From Rheum nobile (Eukaryota; Streptophyta; Magnoliopsida; Caryophyllales; Polygonaceae), in contig WOAB01000011.1 of the NCBI GenBank assembly GCA_027886185.1, positions 11,860,001-11,924,000 of the forward strand: a stretch of 64,000 nt of DNA, given 5' to 3'. The notes under the pieces are model-generated. The model had not been told where the DNA came from. It saw only the letters and a program-made list of their open reading frames with translations, and searched no databases. Made by a program: the position numbers and the translations under genes. Shown piece by piece: positions 23,122-34,190 of this stretch. Every line of letters starts with the position of its first letter. Within the stretch, counting starts at the first letter, position 1.

Positions 23122-26100
23122 ATGCCTCCGAAAGTGGGTCGTGGTAGAGGTAGAGGTCGTGGGCGTGGTAGAGGACGTCCTCGGGCTGATCCTCAAGAGG
23201 TGGATGTAAACAGTCAAGCTGCTGATAACTCTGTGGGAAGTCAGCAGAATCCTATAGGAATTCCACCAGAGGCTGCCAATGCGGGTATTGACCCAGGAAC
23301 TTTGGTTGCGCTGTGATAGATGGTGACTCAGGCTGTATAGGCTGCTATGGCACGAGTTCCGCCAGCTCAGCCAGATCATATTGGGCAGCAAAGAAATGAA
23401 CAGCCAGTATTACATGCAGGATTTAGCCGATTCATGGAAGCTGTGGCTAGACTGAAGCCTCTAACTTTTGATGGGTCTGGTGAACCTACAGCTGTGACGT
23501 TCTGGTTGAACAGATTTGAGAAATTGCTAGAGGGTATCAGATGTCCCGAGAATGAGAAGATAACGATTGCTGCTTATTATCTGATTGACGATGCTAGTGA
23601 TTGGTGGGATGCCGCTCGACCAACTGACCACGGGGCTACATGGAAAGAGTTTTGAGCTAAGTTAGAGGACATATTCTTTCCAGAGGCACTAAGAGACGCT
23701 AAGCTGCATGAATTTCAGTATCCAGAGAACGAAGGGCTTAAAGTGCATCAATTGGCTGTGAAATTCAATAAGCTGCTGAAGTATGCAACTGCTGTGGTAA
23801 GAGATGAAAATGATAAGATCAAACACTTTCACAGATGGTTATATCCCGAGATAAGGCCTCTGATGGCAAGACACAATTGTACTACGCTCGAGCAATTTAT
23901 TGACGAGTGCCTGACTATGGAAGCAACTATTGATGACTCTAATCAGATTATGGATGCTCGGGCTGGGAAGAGACAGAAGACTCAGTTTACACCTGGAGGA
24001 ACTGGACCTCAAAGTAATTTTGGTGGGTTCAGAAAACCTTCCTTTACCCCTAAGAGTACCCCTAGAACTGGGCCGGCTAAGACAAGTCAAGGTGGTGGTT
24101 CCCAGATGTCAGTGAATTATCAACAGTCATGGGGCCAACCAGGGATGACTAGGAATGCACAATGTTGCTTTAACTGTGGAGATCCAAATCATAAGAAGGA
24201 AAATTGTACCAAAGCACCTCAGACTTGTTTCAAATGTGGAGGAGTGGGACACATTAGAACCTTTTGCAGACACGGGGAAAATTTCACTCAAACTCAAGCT
24301 TCCTCTCCTGCTTATCGTCCAGTTCCGAATCAGAACCGTCCCGTACCATCGCAAACACCACAGAATGCTATGGGAAACAAGGGCAAGGCACTGATGGGTG
24401 GAACTTCAACCCCTCGGATTTATGAGATGAGGAGAACCGAGAATGACAACACGCCTGTGACTACATGTACACTTTTTATTCAGTCTGAACCCGTTCGTTT
24501 ACTTTTTGACTCTAGAGCTACGCATTCTTTTATTGCTGAGAATTGTGTAGATAGACTTGGGTTAGCGTGTGATTTGGAATGTGAACCATTTGTTGTGGGA
24601 TTGCCGAATGGTGATAAGTTAGTAGGTACTCGGGGACTTAAGGATTTTCCGATCATCATAGGTGGTCGGGAATGGATGGTTGATTTGATAGCTATTAGTA
24701 TGTTGCACTATGATATTATCCTAGGTATGGATTGGCTTTCTCGCCATGGTGTTGTTCTTGATTTCAGGAAGAAGACAATTACTGTAAGAACAGATGAGGA
24801 TGTAGCGCATGTGTTTGAAGGGCATGATCCGCGAGACTCTGGTAGAATTATCAATGCAATGATAGCTGCTAGACTGCTAAGGCAAGGCTGTGCTGGATAT
24901 GTGTGTTATGCTTTAGAGGAAAGAAAGGATGAAGTAAGAATAGACGACATTCCCGTCGTTTGCGAATATTCGGATGTGTTTCCGGAGAAACTGGTGGGTT
25001 TAGCGCCAAGTCGTGATGTTGATTTTACCATTGAGTTAGAGCCGGGAACTGCCCCGATTTCTCGAGCTCCTTATCGCATGGCACCAGTAGAAATGATAGA
25101 ATTGAGGCAACAGTTAGAAGAACTTGTCGAATCAGGCTTTATTAGACCAAGTGTATCTCCTTGGGATGCGCCCGTATTGTTTGTTAAGAAGAAAGATGGT
25201 TCTCTTCGATTATGTATTGATTACATGGAATTGAATAAGGTGACGGTTAAGAACAAATATTCGCTTCCTCGTATTGATGACTTGATGGATCAATTGCAAG
25301 GAGCTACAGTATTCTCCAAGATTGACTTGAGATCAGGGTACCATCAACTTAGAGTTCGAGAAGATGATATCTACAAGACTGCTTTCAGAACAAGGTACGG
25401 TCACTATGAATTTGTGGTGATGCCTTTTGGGTTGACGAATGCTCCTGCAGTTTTTATGGACTTAATGAACAGATGTTTTAGAGAATACCTGGATTGTTTT
25501 GTGGTGGTTTTTATTGATGATATTCTAGTATACTCTCGGAGTATGGAGGATCATGAAACTCATCTTAGAGCAGTACTTGATGTGTTGAGGCGACATAAGT
25601 TGTTTGCCAAGTTATCAAAATGTGATTTTTGGTTACCTAAGGTGGCATTTCTTGGCCATGTGATCTCTAGTGAAGGTGTAATGGTCGATCCACAGAAAAC
25701 AGAAGCGGTAGCAAATTGGAAACCACTTCAGAATGTTAAGGAGGTTCGAAGCTTTCTTGGACTGGCAGGTTATTACAGGAGATTTATGGAAGGCTTTTCT
25801 CAGATTGCACGACCATTAACTAATCTGCTGCGTAAGACCACGAAGTTTGAATGGGACAGGAAGTGTCTGGAGAGTTTTGAAGAACTCAAGAGACGTTTGA
25901 CTAGTGCACCAGTGTTAGCCTTACCGCAGGGAACTGAAGGATTTGCCGTTTACAGTGATGCTTCTAAGCAAGGTTTGGGTTGTGTTCTAATGCAGAATGG
26001 AAAGGTTATAGCCTATGCATCTCGTCAACTTAAATCTCATGAAGTCAATTATCCTACCCATGATTTGGAACTTACAGCCGTAGTCTTTGCTCTCAAGATT

Positions 26101-27888
26101 TGGCGACATTATTTGTATGGGGTAAGATGTCCAATTTTCACTGATCATAAGAGCCTGGAGTATATCTTCACTCAGAAGGAATTGAATTTGAGACAGAGAC
26201 GGTGGCTAGAGTTGATTAAGGATTATGATATAGACATATGCTATCATCCAGGAAAAGCCAATGTAGTGGCAGATGCCTTGAGTAGAAAGTTGACTCCAGA
26301 ACATAGGATTGCTTGTTTAACAGTTCAGCCAGAGTTACAACAAGAGTTTGTAAGAGGTGAAATTGAGATTTGGTGTGAGAAGGAACAAATGATGCTGAAT
26401 GTGATGGAAATTCAATCAACGCTAGTAGAGTCGATCAGGGAGAAACAATCTCAGGACCCTGTGTTAGGTAAGCTGTGCAGTGAAGTTGCTCAAGGAAAGG
26501 CACCCGGATTTCTCATTCATGAGGATGGGATATTACGATTCTAGAATTGGTTATGTGTGCCAGCTGACAAGGAACTTAGAGAGTTGATCCTTAAGGAAAG
26601 TCATTCTTCAGCGTATTCAATACACCCAGGAGACAGTAAGATGTATAAGGACTTGAGACGGAATTATTGGTGGAGTAACATGAAACAAGAAGTTGCTGAA
26701 TATGTGTCGAGATGTTTGACATGCCAACAAGTTAAGATTGAACACCAGAGACTAGCTGGAGAGTTACAACCGCTTCCTATTCCTGAATGGAAGTGGGAAG
26801 ACATCTCGATGGATTTTGTTATTGCTCTTCCTAGATCCCGAAAAGGAAATGAGGCAATATGGGTCATTATGGATCGCTTGACGAAGTCTTCACACTTTAT
26901 ACCTATCAAGATTACTTGGAATCCAGATAAGTTAGCTGAAATATTCTTGCGGGAGATAGTTAGGCTGCATGGTGTTCCTAAGACTATTGTGTCTGACAGA
27001 GATGGACGATTTGTATCCCGTTTTTGGAAATCCTTGCATGCAGCAATGGGAACGCAATTGAGATTTAGTACCTCTTTTCATCCTCAAACCGACGGTCAGT
27101 CTGAAAGGACAATTCAAACGTTGGAAGACATGCTTCGAGCTTGTGCTTTAGAATGGCCAGGAAATTGGGAAGACATGTTGCATTTGATAGAATTTACGTA
27201 CAATAATAGTTGGCATGCATCGATTAAGATGGAACCTTATGAAGCTTTGTATGGTCGTCGTTGTAGATCGCCTTTGTGTTGGGATGATTTGACTGATGCT
27301 GTGTTAGTTGCTCATGAGCTTCTGCAGAAAACTAAGGATGACATTGAGGTGATTCATCAGAGATTGTTGTTAGCTCAAAGTAGACAAAAATCGTATGCAG
27401 ATGTCCGTAGGAGACCTTTGGAATTCAGTGTGGGAGATCATGTGTTTATTAAAGTTTCGCCGACTAAAGGAGTATTCAGATTTGGGAAACGAGGTAAGTT
27501 GAGTCCTAGATATGTTGGTCCCTTTGAGATTCTAAAGAGAGTTGGTATCGTGGCTTACCAAGTTGCATTGCCGCCAAAGATGAGTGGAATGCATGACGTA
27601 TTTCATGTGTCTCAACTGAGGAGATATGTGTATCATCCGACTCATGTTCTGAATTTTGAGGAGATGGAGTTTCAACCTGATGGCACGTTTGAGGAATCAC
27701 CTGTAAAGATTCTAGCGGTTGATCAGAAGAAATTGAGGAACAAGGTTATTCCTTTGGTGAAAGTGTTATGGGCTAGGCATGGAACCGAAGAAGAGACGTG
27801 GGAATTAGAGTCGGTTATGCGACGCAGTTATCCGAACCTGTTTGATCTTAGTTTCGAGGATGAAACTGTTGTAAGGGGGGGAGAATGA
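23122..27888 (+). pseudogene. gag-pol: Gypsy-3 gag-pol polyprotein, one frame with five stops
   Basis: A single frame of about 1588 codons. Order: Arg/Gly-rich start (MPPKVGRGRGRGRGRG), gag core (FDGSGEPTAVTFWLNRFEKL, DDASDWWDAARP), two zinc knuckles (CFNCGDPNHKKENC, CFKCGGVGHIRTFC, about 24166-24255), protease (LLFDSRATHSF), RT (SKIDLRSGYHQLRVREDD, VVFIDDILVYSRSMEDH), RNase H (FAVYSDASKQGLGCVL), integrase zinc domain and core (CLTCQQVKIEHQRL, DISMDFVIALP, SFHPQTDGQSERTIQTLEDM). The C-terminus is chromodomain-like (VKVLWARHGTEEETWELE). In-frame stops: TGA 23314, TAG 23317, TAG 23338, TGA 23653, TAG 26542. The protease active-site Gly is Arg (DSRA). There are no frameshifts. The element is recently inactivated. 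Confidence 0.92.
27872..27885 (+). other. Gypsy-3 polypurine tract
   Basis: GTAAGGGGGGGAGAA directly precedes the 3' LTR and overlaps the end of the polyprotein frame. Confidence 0.8.
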
Positions 27889-29656
27889 AATACCCCAAGG
27901 ATGTTAGTAATGGCATAATGGTAAATTAATTAAGGATTTTACTTAAATGGGAGAAAGGGAAATTTGGGGATTTAATTCCTAAACTTTCGGTTGTCTCTCT
28001 CTCTCTCTCCCGTGTGAGTTCTTCAGCCGAGCAGCCCAACTCCCTTCTCCTCCGACGAACTCCTTCTCCTGTGCCCAGCCGAGCTGTTCTTCTCCGGCGA
28101 GCCGACTTGGACCGCGCTGCTGCTCCTCCTCCTCCTCCCCTGCTACTGCTGTCGTTCTGCCGTCCGTGCTGCTGCCTTGCTGTGCTGTTGTGCAGTTCGT
28201 GCTGCTGCGGTTCGTGTGGTGGATGAGGTCGCCGACGACGAGGAGCCTCCCCGGTGGCTACGTAGTGGTCGACGACGAGGTAAGACTTTGATCTATTTCG
28301 GTAAGGGGCTTCGGATGGCTGATATTTATGAGCATATATATATATACACGTATATGTTGCTGAATTTTGGTGGCCAGAATTGGCTGATTTCGGTATTTTT
28401 TGTGCAGCAACTTGTGAATTTGAGTTTGGATTGAATTGTGTGGGGTTTGCTTGATTGGAATTTTGAAGGTATGAATTAGGGTTTGAATTTGGGGGTTTTT
28501 CTAGTTGTGGTTTGATTTGAATTAACGCCAGGGTTTTGCTCGGATTGTTGTCTCATGTTCGTTCGAGTGGTTTGGAGACCTCTGGGGTCGTTGTGGTTCG
28601 ACTTGAGGCAAGAGGATCCTTGCTAACTTTATATATGTTTATAAATTATTTTATGCCTATTTTAATTCAGTAATTAATTTTACCGTTGCTTGGGCTATTT
28701 TTTAATTGAATTAATTGACTATATAATTGCTTGGTTGAAATGTGTGTTGATGTGTGATGATGTGTGATGATATGTGATGATGTGTGATGATGTGTGATTA
28801 TGTGATTTTGATTGTCGTTTGTGCTTTTTGATTGAGAGTCAGTGTGGTGGTTGGATTGTCGTTGATTGGGGGTCGAAGGGTCAGGTGATGATGGTCTCAC
28901 CAAACCTCGTAGGGTATCGCCTACGTTGTTAAGGGCCAAAAATGCTGAATCAGAGTCGGAAGGTTCAGGTGATGAGGGTCTCACCAAACCTCGTAGGGTG
29001 TAGCCTATGTTGTTATGGACCAGGAGTTGGATGGTATGAGACCGTCCTTATCCGGATAGTTGGTTTTAGGTGATGAGAGTCTCACCGGTGGTGGGTTGGA
29101 ATGGATTGGAGCTGTGTTGGAGTTATTTGCGTTTGAGAATTGAGTACTCTTTTGGTTGTTTTGGTCGGATATTGTGTTGATATATATATATATATATCTT
29201 ATTTGGTTGAATTGGTTGAATATTGTAATGATTGTATTATGTTTGAAACTGTTTTGGGCTTGGCTAGTCTTGCCAGTCTTTCGCGAGACTGACCAACTTC
29301 GGTTTACGTGCCGCGGTTGGCTGGGGTATCTGGTCCCCCAGTCAATCAGGCTTTGCAGGTTCAGCGCCAGCTAGGAGGATCCTGATCACCGTCGGTTTTA
29401 GGAGTCGAAGGCTCTACTCTTTTGGTTTTGGACTTGACTTGGTTGTACTCGTCGTATTGGTTTTTGGTTTGTAAATTGTTGTATTTTCTGTATGTTAAGT
29501 TTGATTGTGGTTTCAAACTCTGGGCAGGATTTTCCGCTATGTTTCTTTTGATATATATTATATATGGGTTATGTTTTTTATTTTTCTTTTCTTTCACCCG
29601 CCTTATAATCCTTCGGGATTATGGCACTGTGGCACCACTGGCCCGGGGGTGTTACA
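27886..29656 (+). repeat. Gypsy-3 3' LTR (1771 bp)
   Basis: Colinear with 21164-22942 and ends GGGGGTGTTACA before the GTAGG duplication. Differences seen include CCTC/CCCC near the start, shorter CT and TA runs and isolated transitions. Confidence 0.93.
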
Positions 29657-29949
29657 GTAGGGGGTAAATCAACAAGATCTTTGACAGTTAAAAGACACGT
29701 GAAAGGAACAAGTAAAAAACAAGGAAGGCGTCCCTGAAGTATTGGAGAGACATCCCGGGACCGGGCTAAGGGCAGCCGATTCTCGCAGTTGCCGTGAATG
29801 TCGGGTTGTGGGGGCATCTCAAACGTGAAATACGGGATCACCTTTGTATTGATGATGTCGCGGTAACTCCACCATCCTCGTTGGCGGTAATAACGCTGCG
29901 TGGAACCAAGCCAATAGGCACGTTGGCGTGCTCGTCCATAGAGATGCAT
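29657..29949 (-). pseudogene. Gypsy-2 pre-RT segment (upstream part of the fused frame)
   Basis: The minus-strand reading NCENRLPLARSRD and LPCFLLVPFTC matches the linker between protease and RT in Gypsy-1 (CEHRLLLARPSDLT, APCFLLVPTRC). It runs to the GTAGG target site and, with Gypsy-3 removed, continues in frame into the integrase end at 21158. The pre-RT linker therefore joins the integrase tail directly, showing an internal deletion of RT, RNase H and most of integrase. Confidence 0.7.
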
Positions 29950-30344
29950 ATGTATTCGTCCATCTCCTCCTCCTCCTCATCGTCGTAGGTGTCAAATACC
30001 GGGCCGGTTGCATAGGTGTCCTCGTCAAAAGACTCGTAGTCGGAGGTGTTCGAGAAGAGGACATTGAGAAGAGGACCCTTGCGGTCCATTGGCCGGCTGG
30101 TTGTGGCTGTAGGGTTCAACATTGGGTCAGCCGTGGGCAACCTCATGTCACTCAAGGTCCGACGAAGGTGGGCAAGCTCAACAATCTGCTCGACCAGTTG
30201 GCGGTGAAGGGCGTCAATTTGTTCATAAGCGGAGTCCATGTGTCCGGGGTTTCGGTTGCCCGTAGAAGGAGAGTGGCTTGTCGTAGGAACCTCCATAGTA
30301 CCTATAAGAAGCATAAAACACAAGGAGTAAGGTGCACCAAGCAA
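29838..30344 (-). pseudogene. gag: Gypsy-2 gag N-terminal segment
   Basis: A 168-codon minus-strand frame. It includes a helix-rich part (YEQIDALHRQLVEQIVELAH) and an acidic run with DTYDDEEEEEMDEY. The position after the primer-binding site and leader, and the resemblance to the coiled start of Gypsy-1 gag, support gag. The usual gag core and zinc knuckle are missing. It overlaps the next frame (29949-29657), consistent with a deletion or frameshift. Confidence 0.55.
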
Positions 30345-31186
30345 AAGAACAAGTCCAAGCCAAGTCCTTGTCTCAAAAGTGACCCAATAAATTTTCCGCT
30401 GGGCGTACTAATTTTGGTTGCTCGTGAGGAGGGAGAGGCTTGAATGGAAGGTAACAAAGCAAGAACTAGCAAAACAAGTCCCAAACAACACACAAATGTC
30501 CAAGTGCAAGCAGATCAAATCAAGTTTCTCAGAATTAATCACAAGAGAGTTGAAAATTTTGCCCTTTTCAATGAGAGTTGCGTAGAGACATGAAAGAAGA
30601 GAAGATAGAGTATGACCGTATGGTGCGTTCTCTGCCTTTTCTTTTGTTTCTTTTGTTTTTGAGGCTTCCGTCTTCCCAAACCTTTTTGTTTTGTTTGATG
30701 GAAGGTGAGAATAGTATGTTTGTTTTTGTTTATACGGTCACACTGTTTTGTTGTTTTTGTGTTGCGATGATGTTGAAGCAAGCAAGAAAGAACCACACAA
30801 GCAAGTGTAGGAAAATAAATAAGAGACAAAGCAACTATGAGAGAATAAAATCAAACAACTAATCTAGCAATTAATCCAAAGATGAAGCAAGACTTGATCA
30901 ACAAGAAACAAGGAAATCAAATATGCAAATAAGGAAACAAGAGTTGCTAGAGGATAGATTTTAGGGTTGTTGGAAAAGGGACCACAACCTAAGGGAAACT
31001 AGGGTTCAGCCGTGAGAGGGAGAGGGAGTGGCGGACGGAGTGGTGGTGGCGGACGATGGTGGTGGTGGCGAACGGTGGTGGTGGGAAATCCGGTAATGGT
31101 GGTGGGAAGAAAAAAAATTTCCAGGGTTTGCGAGTGGAAAATTTCAAAGAATCACAATAAGAGAGCAGAACAAACTTAGCTTGGAT
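30345..31186 (-). other. Gypsy-2 untranslated leader
   Basis: Non-coding internal DNA between gag and the primer-binding site, with GGTGGTGG-rich and A-rich runs near 31020-31120. No protein domain was seen. Confidence 0.55.
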
Positions 31187-31202
31187 AGGCTCTGATGCCA
31201 GT
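31187..31202 (-). other. Gypsy-2 primer-binding site
   Basis: On the minus strand ACTGGCATCAGAGCC follows the LTR end; on the plus strand it reads GGCTCTGATGCCAGT. It resembles the Met-tRNA site with one change and fixes the minus orientation. Confidence 0.75.
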
Positions 31203-31856
31203 TGATGCGAACAACCCCTGAAGTGTTGTTTGCAACACATGATCTTTGATTCCTCAAGCGTGGATTCAATTCTTCTCTTCCATAACCAAAGTGATGGCTT
31301 TCATAGGGCTAAAGAGATAGCCTTCAAACGCGTCAAAGAGATGACGAAGAGATCAAAGAGATGATCACAAACACCGAAGAGACGATGAACAATTGCTCAA
31401 AGCGACGAGCTACGGGATAGACGATCCGTGGGATCGAAGAGTTGACGTTAGAACTCAAGGGAATGAGCGTACTCAACTTTACTACTCAAATTGAACGTAA
31501 AGATTACAAACTAGGGTTTCAAGTCTTAAATAGCGACAAAAGATAATAATAAATTAAAAGAAGTCTTCGGAAATAAAGACGAGAAGACGAGCGCTTCAGG
31601 CTCGTTTCCGCGGTCGCGGAAAATGTTTTGAATTAAGAAAGTCGTGGCAAATCCGCGATCGCGGAATATTGTCTGTAATAGGTCTTAGTCAGAGTATCGT
31701 CCGCGGTCGCGGCTCAAGCATCCGCGATCGCGGCCGTGTTCTCCGCGATCGCGGAAGTGCTCCTGTGCTGCTCTCCTGCGTCTGACTCTCTTCGAGTGCA
31801 CTCCCATTGTTCCCTCTTCGTCCTTCGCCGTCATCGAGGGGGTCATGGAGCTATCA
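31203..31856 (-). repeat. Gypsy-2 5' LTR (654 bp)
   Basis: The plus-strand start TGATGCGAACAACCCCTGAA and end GGAGCTATCA are identical to those of 20089-20771. It is followed by the target duplication ACTTT. Confidence 0.9.
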
Positions 31857-31861
31857 ACTTT

Positions 31862-32510
31862 GGGGAAAGTTGGGTACCAAACTTTTGTTTTCTACTAGCT
31901 ACCACCCACAAACAGATGACCAAATAGAGGTGACCAATCGAACCCTAGGAGCCCTCCTTAGGACCATGCTCAAATCCAACCCCAAGCGTTGGGAAGACTT
32001 ACTTGCAATTGTTGAGTTTTCTTACAACAGGTCCAGGCACTCTGCGACAAAGCTCACCCCATTCGAGGTGGTCTATGGACGAAACCCATTGACTCCACTC
32101 GACATGCTGCCGTGGCCTCTGAAGGACAATGAGCACACTAGCGCGGCCAACCGCGCCGCGATGATCCAGGATCTGCATCAGCGAACGCGGGAGCAGCTGG
32201 AGCGCCGCACTGATCAATATGCCACACAACACAACCGTGGGCGCCGCCGCGTTATATTTGCCCCATGAGACTTGGTGTGGGTGCATCTTCGCAAAGGCCG
32301 TTTTCCAGCTAAGCGCAAATCAAAGCTGGCCTAATGCGGTGATGGCCCTTTCCGTGTTGTGAAGGCCATTGGCGACAACGCCTACGAGATCGAGCTTCCA
32401 TCGGACTACGGTGTCCACGCGACCTTCAACGTCGCAGACTTGGAACCATATGTGGCGCCAGAGTTCGATGATGGTAAAGCGGGGATGCTTCACAACCAAG
32501 TGGGGGAGGG
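31862..32510 (+). pseudogene. pol: Gypsy-1 integrase C-part (continues from 20088)
   Basis: When Gypsy-2 is removed the integrase frame resumes exactly: FWRTL at 20088 is followed by WGKLGTKLLFSTSYHPQTDD, VEFSYNRSRHSATKL and PFEVVYGRNPLTPLDML. The DNA-binding end follows (WVHLRKGRFPAKRKSK, LPSDYGVHATFNVADLEPY). There is a TGA where Gly is expected at 32266-32268 and another stop near 32332. The frame runs into the polypurine tract (TGGGGGAGGG) at the 3' LTR. Confidence 0.88.
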
Positions 32511-33257
32511 TGATGCGATCCTACCCACCATGACTGCCACAGAGGAAGAGGAAGCTATGAGCATTCACTCAGAAGGGCCAATAACAAGATCGCGTGCCAA
32601 AGCCATCGCCAACGCGACACAATCATTGATTGTGCGCGTCGTCGCTAGCCAAGGGACGCAAGAGACCGTGTTCTCCCTCAATCGCCTCCAACCAAGTCCA
32701 GAGAACGCGTTCTCTGTCAAGATACTCGCCACCATCAGTTGAACGCGATCTTTGAATTGTTTTTTCATTTCTGAAACATTATTATTTTAGTTATTTCTTT
32801 TTGGGCGTGTGTTCCACGCGTGTCGCGTGGGCTAGCCCATTAAGCGAGACTCGGTCCATCTGAGTCCCGCTATCTCTTATAAAAGGTCAACTCGACCTTC
32901 TGTACTAGGTTACGTCTAATTTGAATCAAAGCTTAAGTTTGAGAGCCTATCGCCTCCTTCCTTTGATTGGACGTCAAACACTTATCTCTGTCTTCTCCTT
33001 CACTCCGCCGCCGACGCTACGGCATCCACTCGATCTCCATCGAGTTTATCCAACCCCGCCGCCGACGCTACGGCCACTCACTCGATCTTCTCAAGTCTAT
33101 CCCCTCCGCTGCCGATGCTACGGCTTCGTTCACCTCTCGAGCCACCATCCATCATCTCGAGCCACAAACACCGCGTTCCATCCAAAAACCCTCAGATTCG
33201 ACACACGCGACTCACCACCAAGATCACGATCCGACATTCACAAGCAGGAACGCATCA
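32511..33257 (+). repeat. Gypsy-1 3' LTR (747 bp)
   Basis: Starts TGATGCGATCCTACCCACC after a purine-rich tract and ends GAACGCATCA before ATGAG. It pairs with 13639-14390. Confidence 0.92.
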
Positions 33258-33262
33258 ATGAG

Positions 33263-34190
33263 CTTCTCAACGCTATAAAAATGCACCGTAATTATACGCA
33301 TGCTGGCATTTGGAGTGGGTGCCAATCTTGTTCATGACTATGTTCACATTGCTAAAACCATGACGAGAGAATGCTTGTGTAAATTTGTTGATGGGGTCAA
33401 CTCACTGTTTGGGGAAGAGTACCTAAGAAGACCCAATGTAACTGACTTGCAACGACTGTTGCATGTTGGAGAGGCGTGAGGTTGGCCTAACATTATAGGT
33501 AGCATATATTATATGCATTGGGAGTGAAAAAATTGTCCATCTGTGTGGAAAGATCAGTATGCATGCGAAAAAAAACCAACTAGTGTGTTAGAAGATGTTG
33601 CACCGTACAACAAATAGATTTGACATGCTCGTTTTGGAATACCAAGTACATGCATTGACATTAACGACATTGATCGTTCTTCTGTATTTGATGATGTTCT
33701 GCATGGTAGAGTTCCCAAAGCAGATTTCATGGTAAATGGGCATCGACACATAATAGGATATTACCTCACTGATGGTATTTACCCACCTTGGACTTCATTT
33801 ATTTAGTCAATTCGTCATCCTTACGGGGCTAAAGATATTTTGTTGAGAAGCAAGAATCAACCCGTAAAGATGTGGATCAAGCCTTTGACATGCTACGAGC
33901 CCGATTCGTTATAATAAGTCATCCATCGCTTGTGTGGGACATAGATTTGGTGGGGAAGATTATGAGAGCAGTATTGCATAATATGATAATGGAAGTGTAT
34001 TTTATGACTTGTCTCAATTTGATCAATTGTCAATCAACCAATCAAGATAAGAGAAATCATTGCAAATAGGGTTCTTCTTCAAGATAGGGGTAGACATCTA
34101 TATCTTTAGTTAGACTTGGTTGAGCATATATGGCAAATTTAGTACCTCGGTGATGAGAATAATCATGTTTATTTCATATACAAATTTCGT
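33263..34190 (+). pseudogene. PIF/Harbinger transposase, C-terminal part (resumes after Gypsy-1)
   Basis: Coding resumes just after the 3' ATGAG: KCTVIIRMLAFGVGANLVHD, YVHIAKTMTRECLCKFVDGV, GEEYLRRPNVTDLQRLLHVG, GSIYYMHWE, DINDIDRSSVFDDVLHGRVP, YYLTDGIYPPW, RKDVDQAFDMLRARF and LVEHIWQI. This is the DDE nuclease domain of plant Harbinger transposases. The first catalytic Asp, in the family motif GSIDCMHWEW, is Tyr here (GSIYYMHWE). The Asp of YYLTDGIYP is present. The final Glu (DVERAF type) reads DVDQAF. Several stops and frameshifts are present. I could not find the element's terminal inverted repeats. Confidence 0.85.

Larger units (their letters stand above)
21164..29656 (+). mobile_element. 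Gypsy-3: Ty3/gypsy chromovirus, Tekay/Del-like (nest level 4)
   Basis: The element spans 8.49 kb with long LTRs (21164-22942 and 27886-29656) and target duplication GTAGG (21159-21163, 29657-29661). The primer-binding site is at 22948, and one gag-pol frame runs from 23122 to 27888 ending right at the polypurine tract. The LTRs are very similar, with only scattered substitutions and AT-repeat length changes, so this is the youngest layer of the nest. Long LTRs, a single gag-pol frame and a chromodomain-like C-terminus fit the Tekay/Del clade. Confidence 0.93.
20089..31856 (-). mobile_element. Gypsy-2: Ty3/gypsy deletion derivative (nest level 3)
   Basis: The element is in minus orientation with LTRs 20089-20771 (3' LTR) and 31203-31856 (5' LTR) and target duplication ACTTT (20084-20088, 31857-31861). 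A primer-binding site lies inside the 5' LTR at about 31187-31202. Only about 1.9 kb of internal sequence remains outside Gypsy-3: leader, an N-terminal gag segment, a short pre-RT piece and the integrase C-terminus. Protease, RT, RNase H and most of integrase are absent. Gypsy-3 (21164-29656) is inserted inside it. Confidence 0.88.
13639..33257 (+). mobile_element. Gypsy-1: Ty3/gypsy LTR retrotransposon (nest level 2)
   Basis: This complete element is bounded by LTRs 13639-14390 and 32511-33257 and flanked by the 5-bp duplication ATGAG (13634-13638, 33258-33262). Order: LTR, primer-binding site, leader, gag, protease, RT, RNase H, integrase, purine-rich tract, LTR. Its integrase is interrupted by Gypsy-2 (20089-31856). 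Without that insert the element would be about 7.85 kb. Frame-disrupting changes occur in gag and pol. The RT sequence (DEWKTAFKTKYGLYEWLVMP) resembles the Reina-like group of plant gypsy elements, but I cannot fix the clade. Confidence 0.9.

Noticed and set aside
29819..30443. Plus-strand open frame of 171 codons opposite Gypsy-2 gag
   Set aside because: Antisense to a frame supported by element orientation (primer-binding site and LTR order), and it has no domain.
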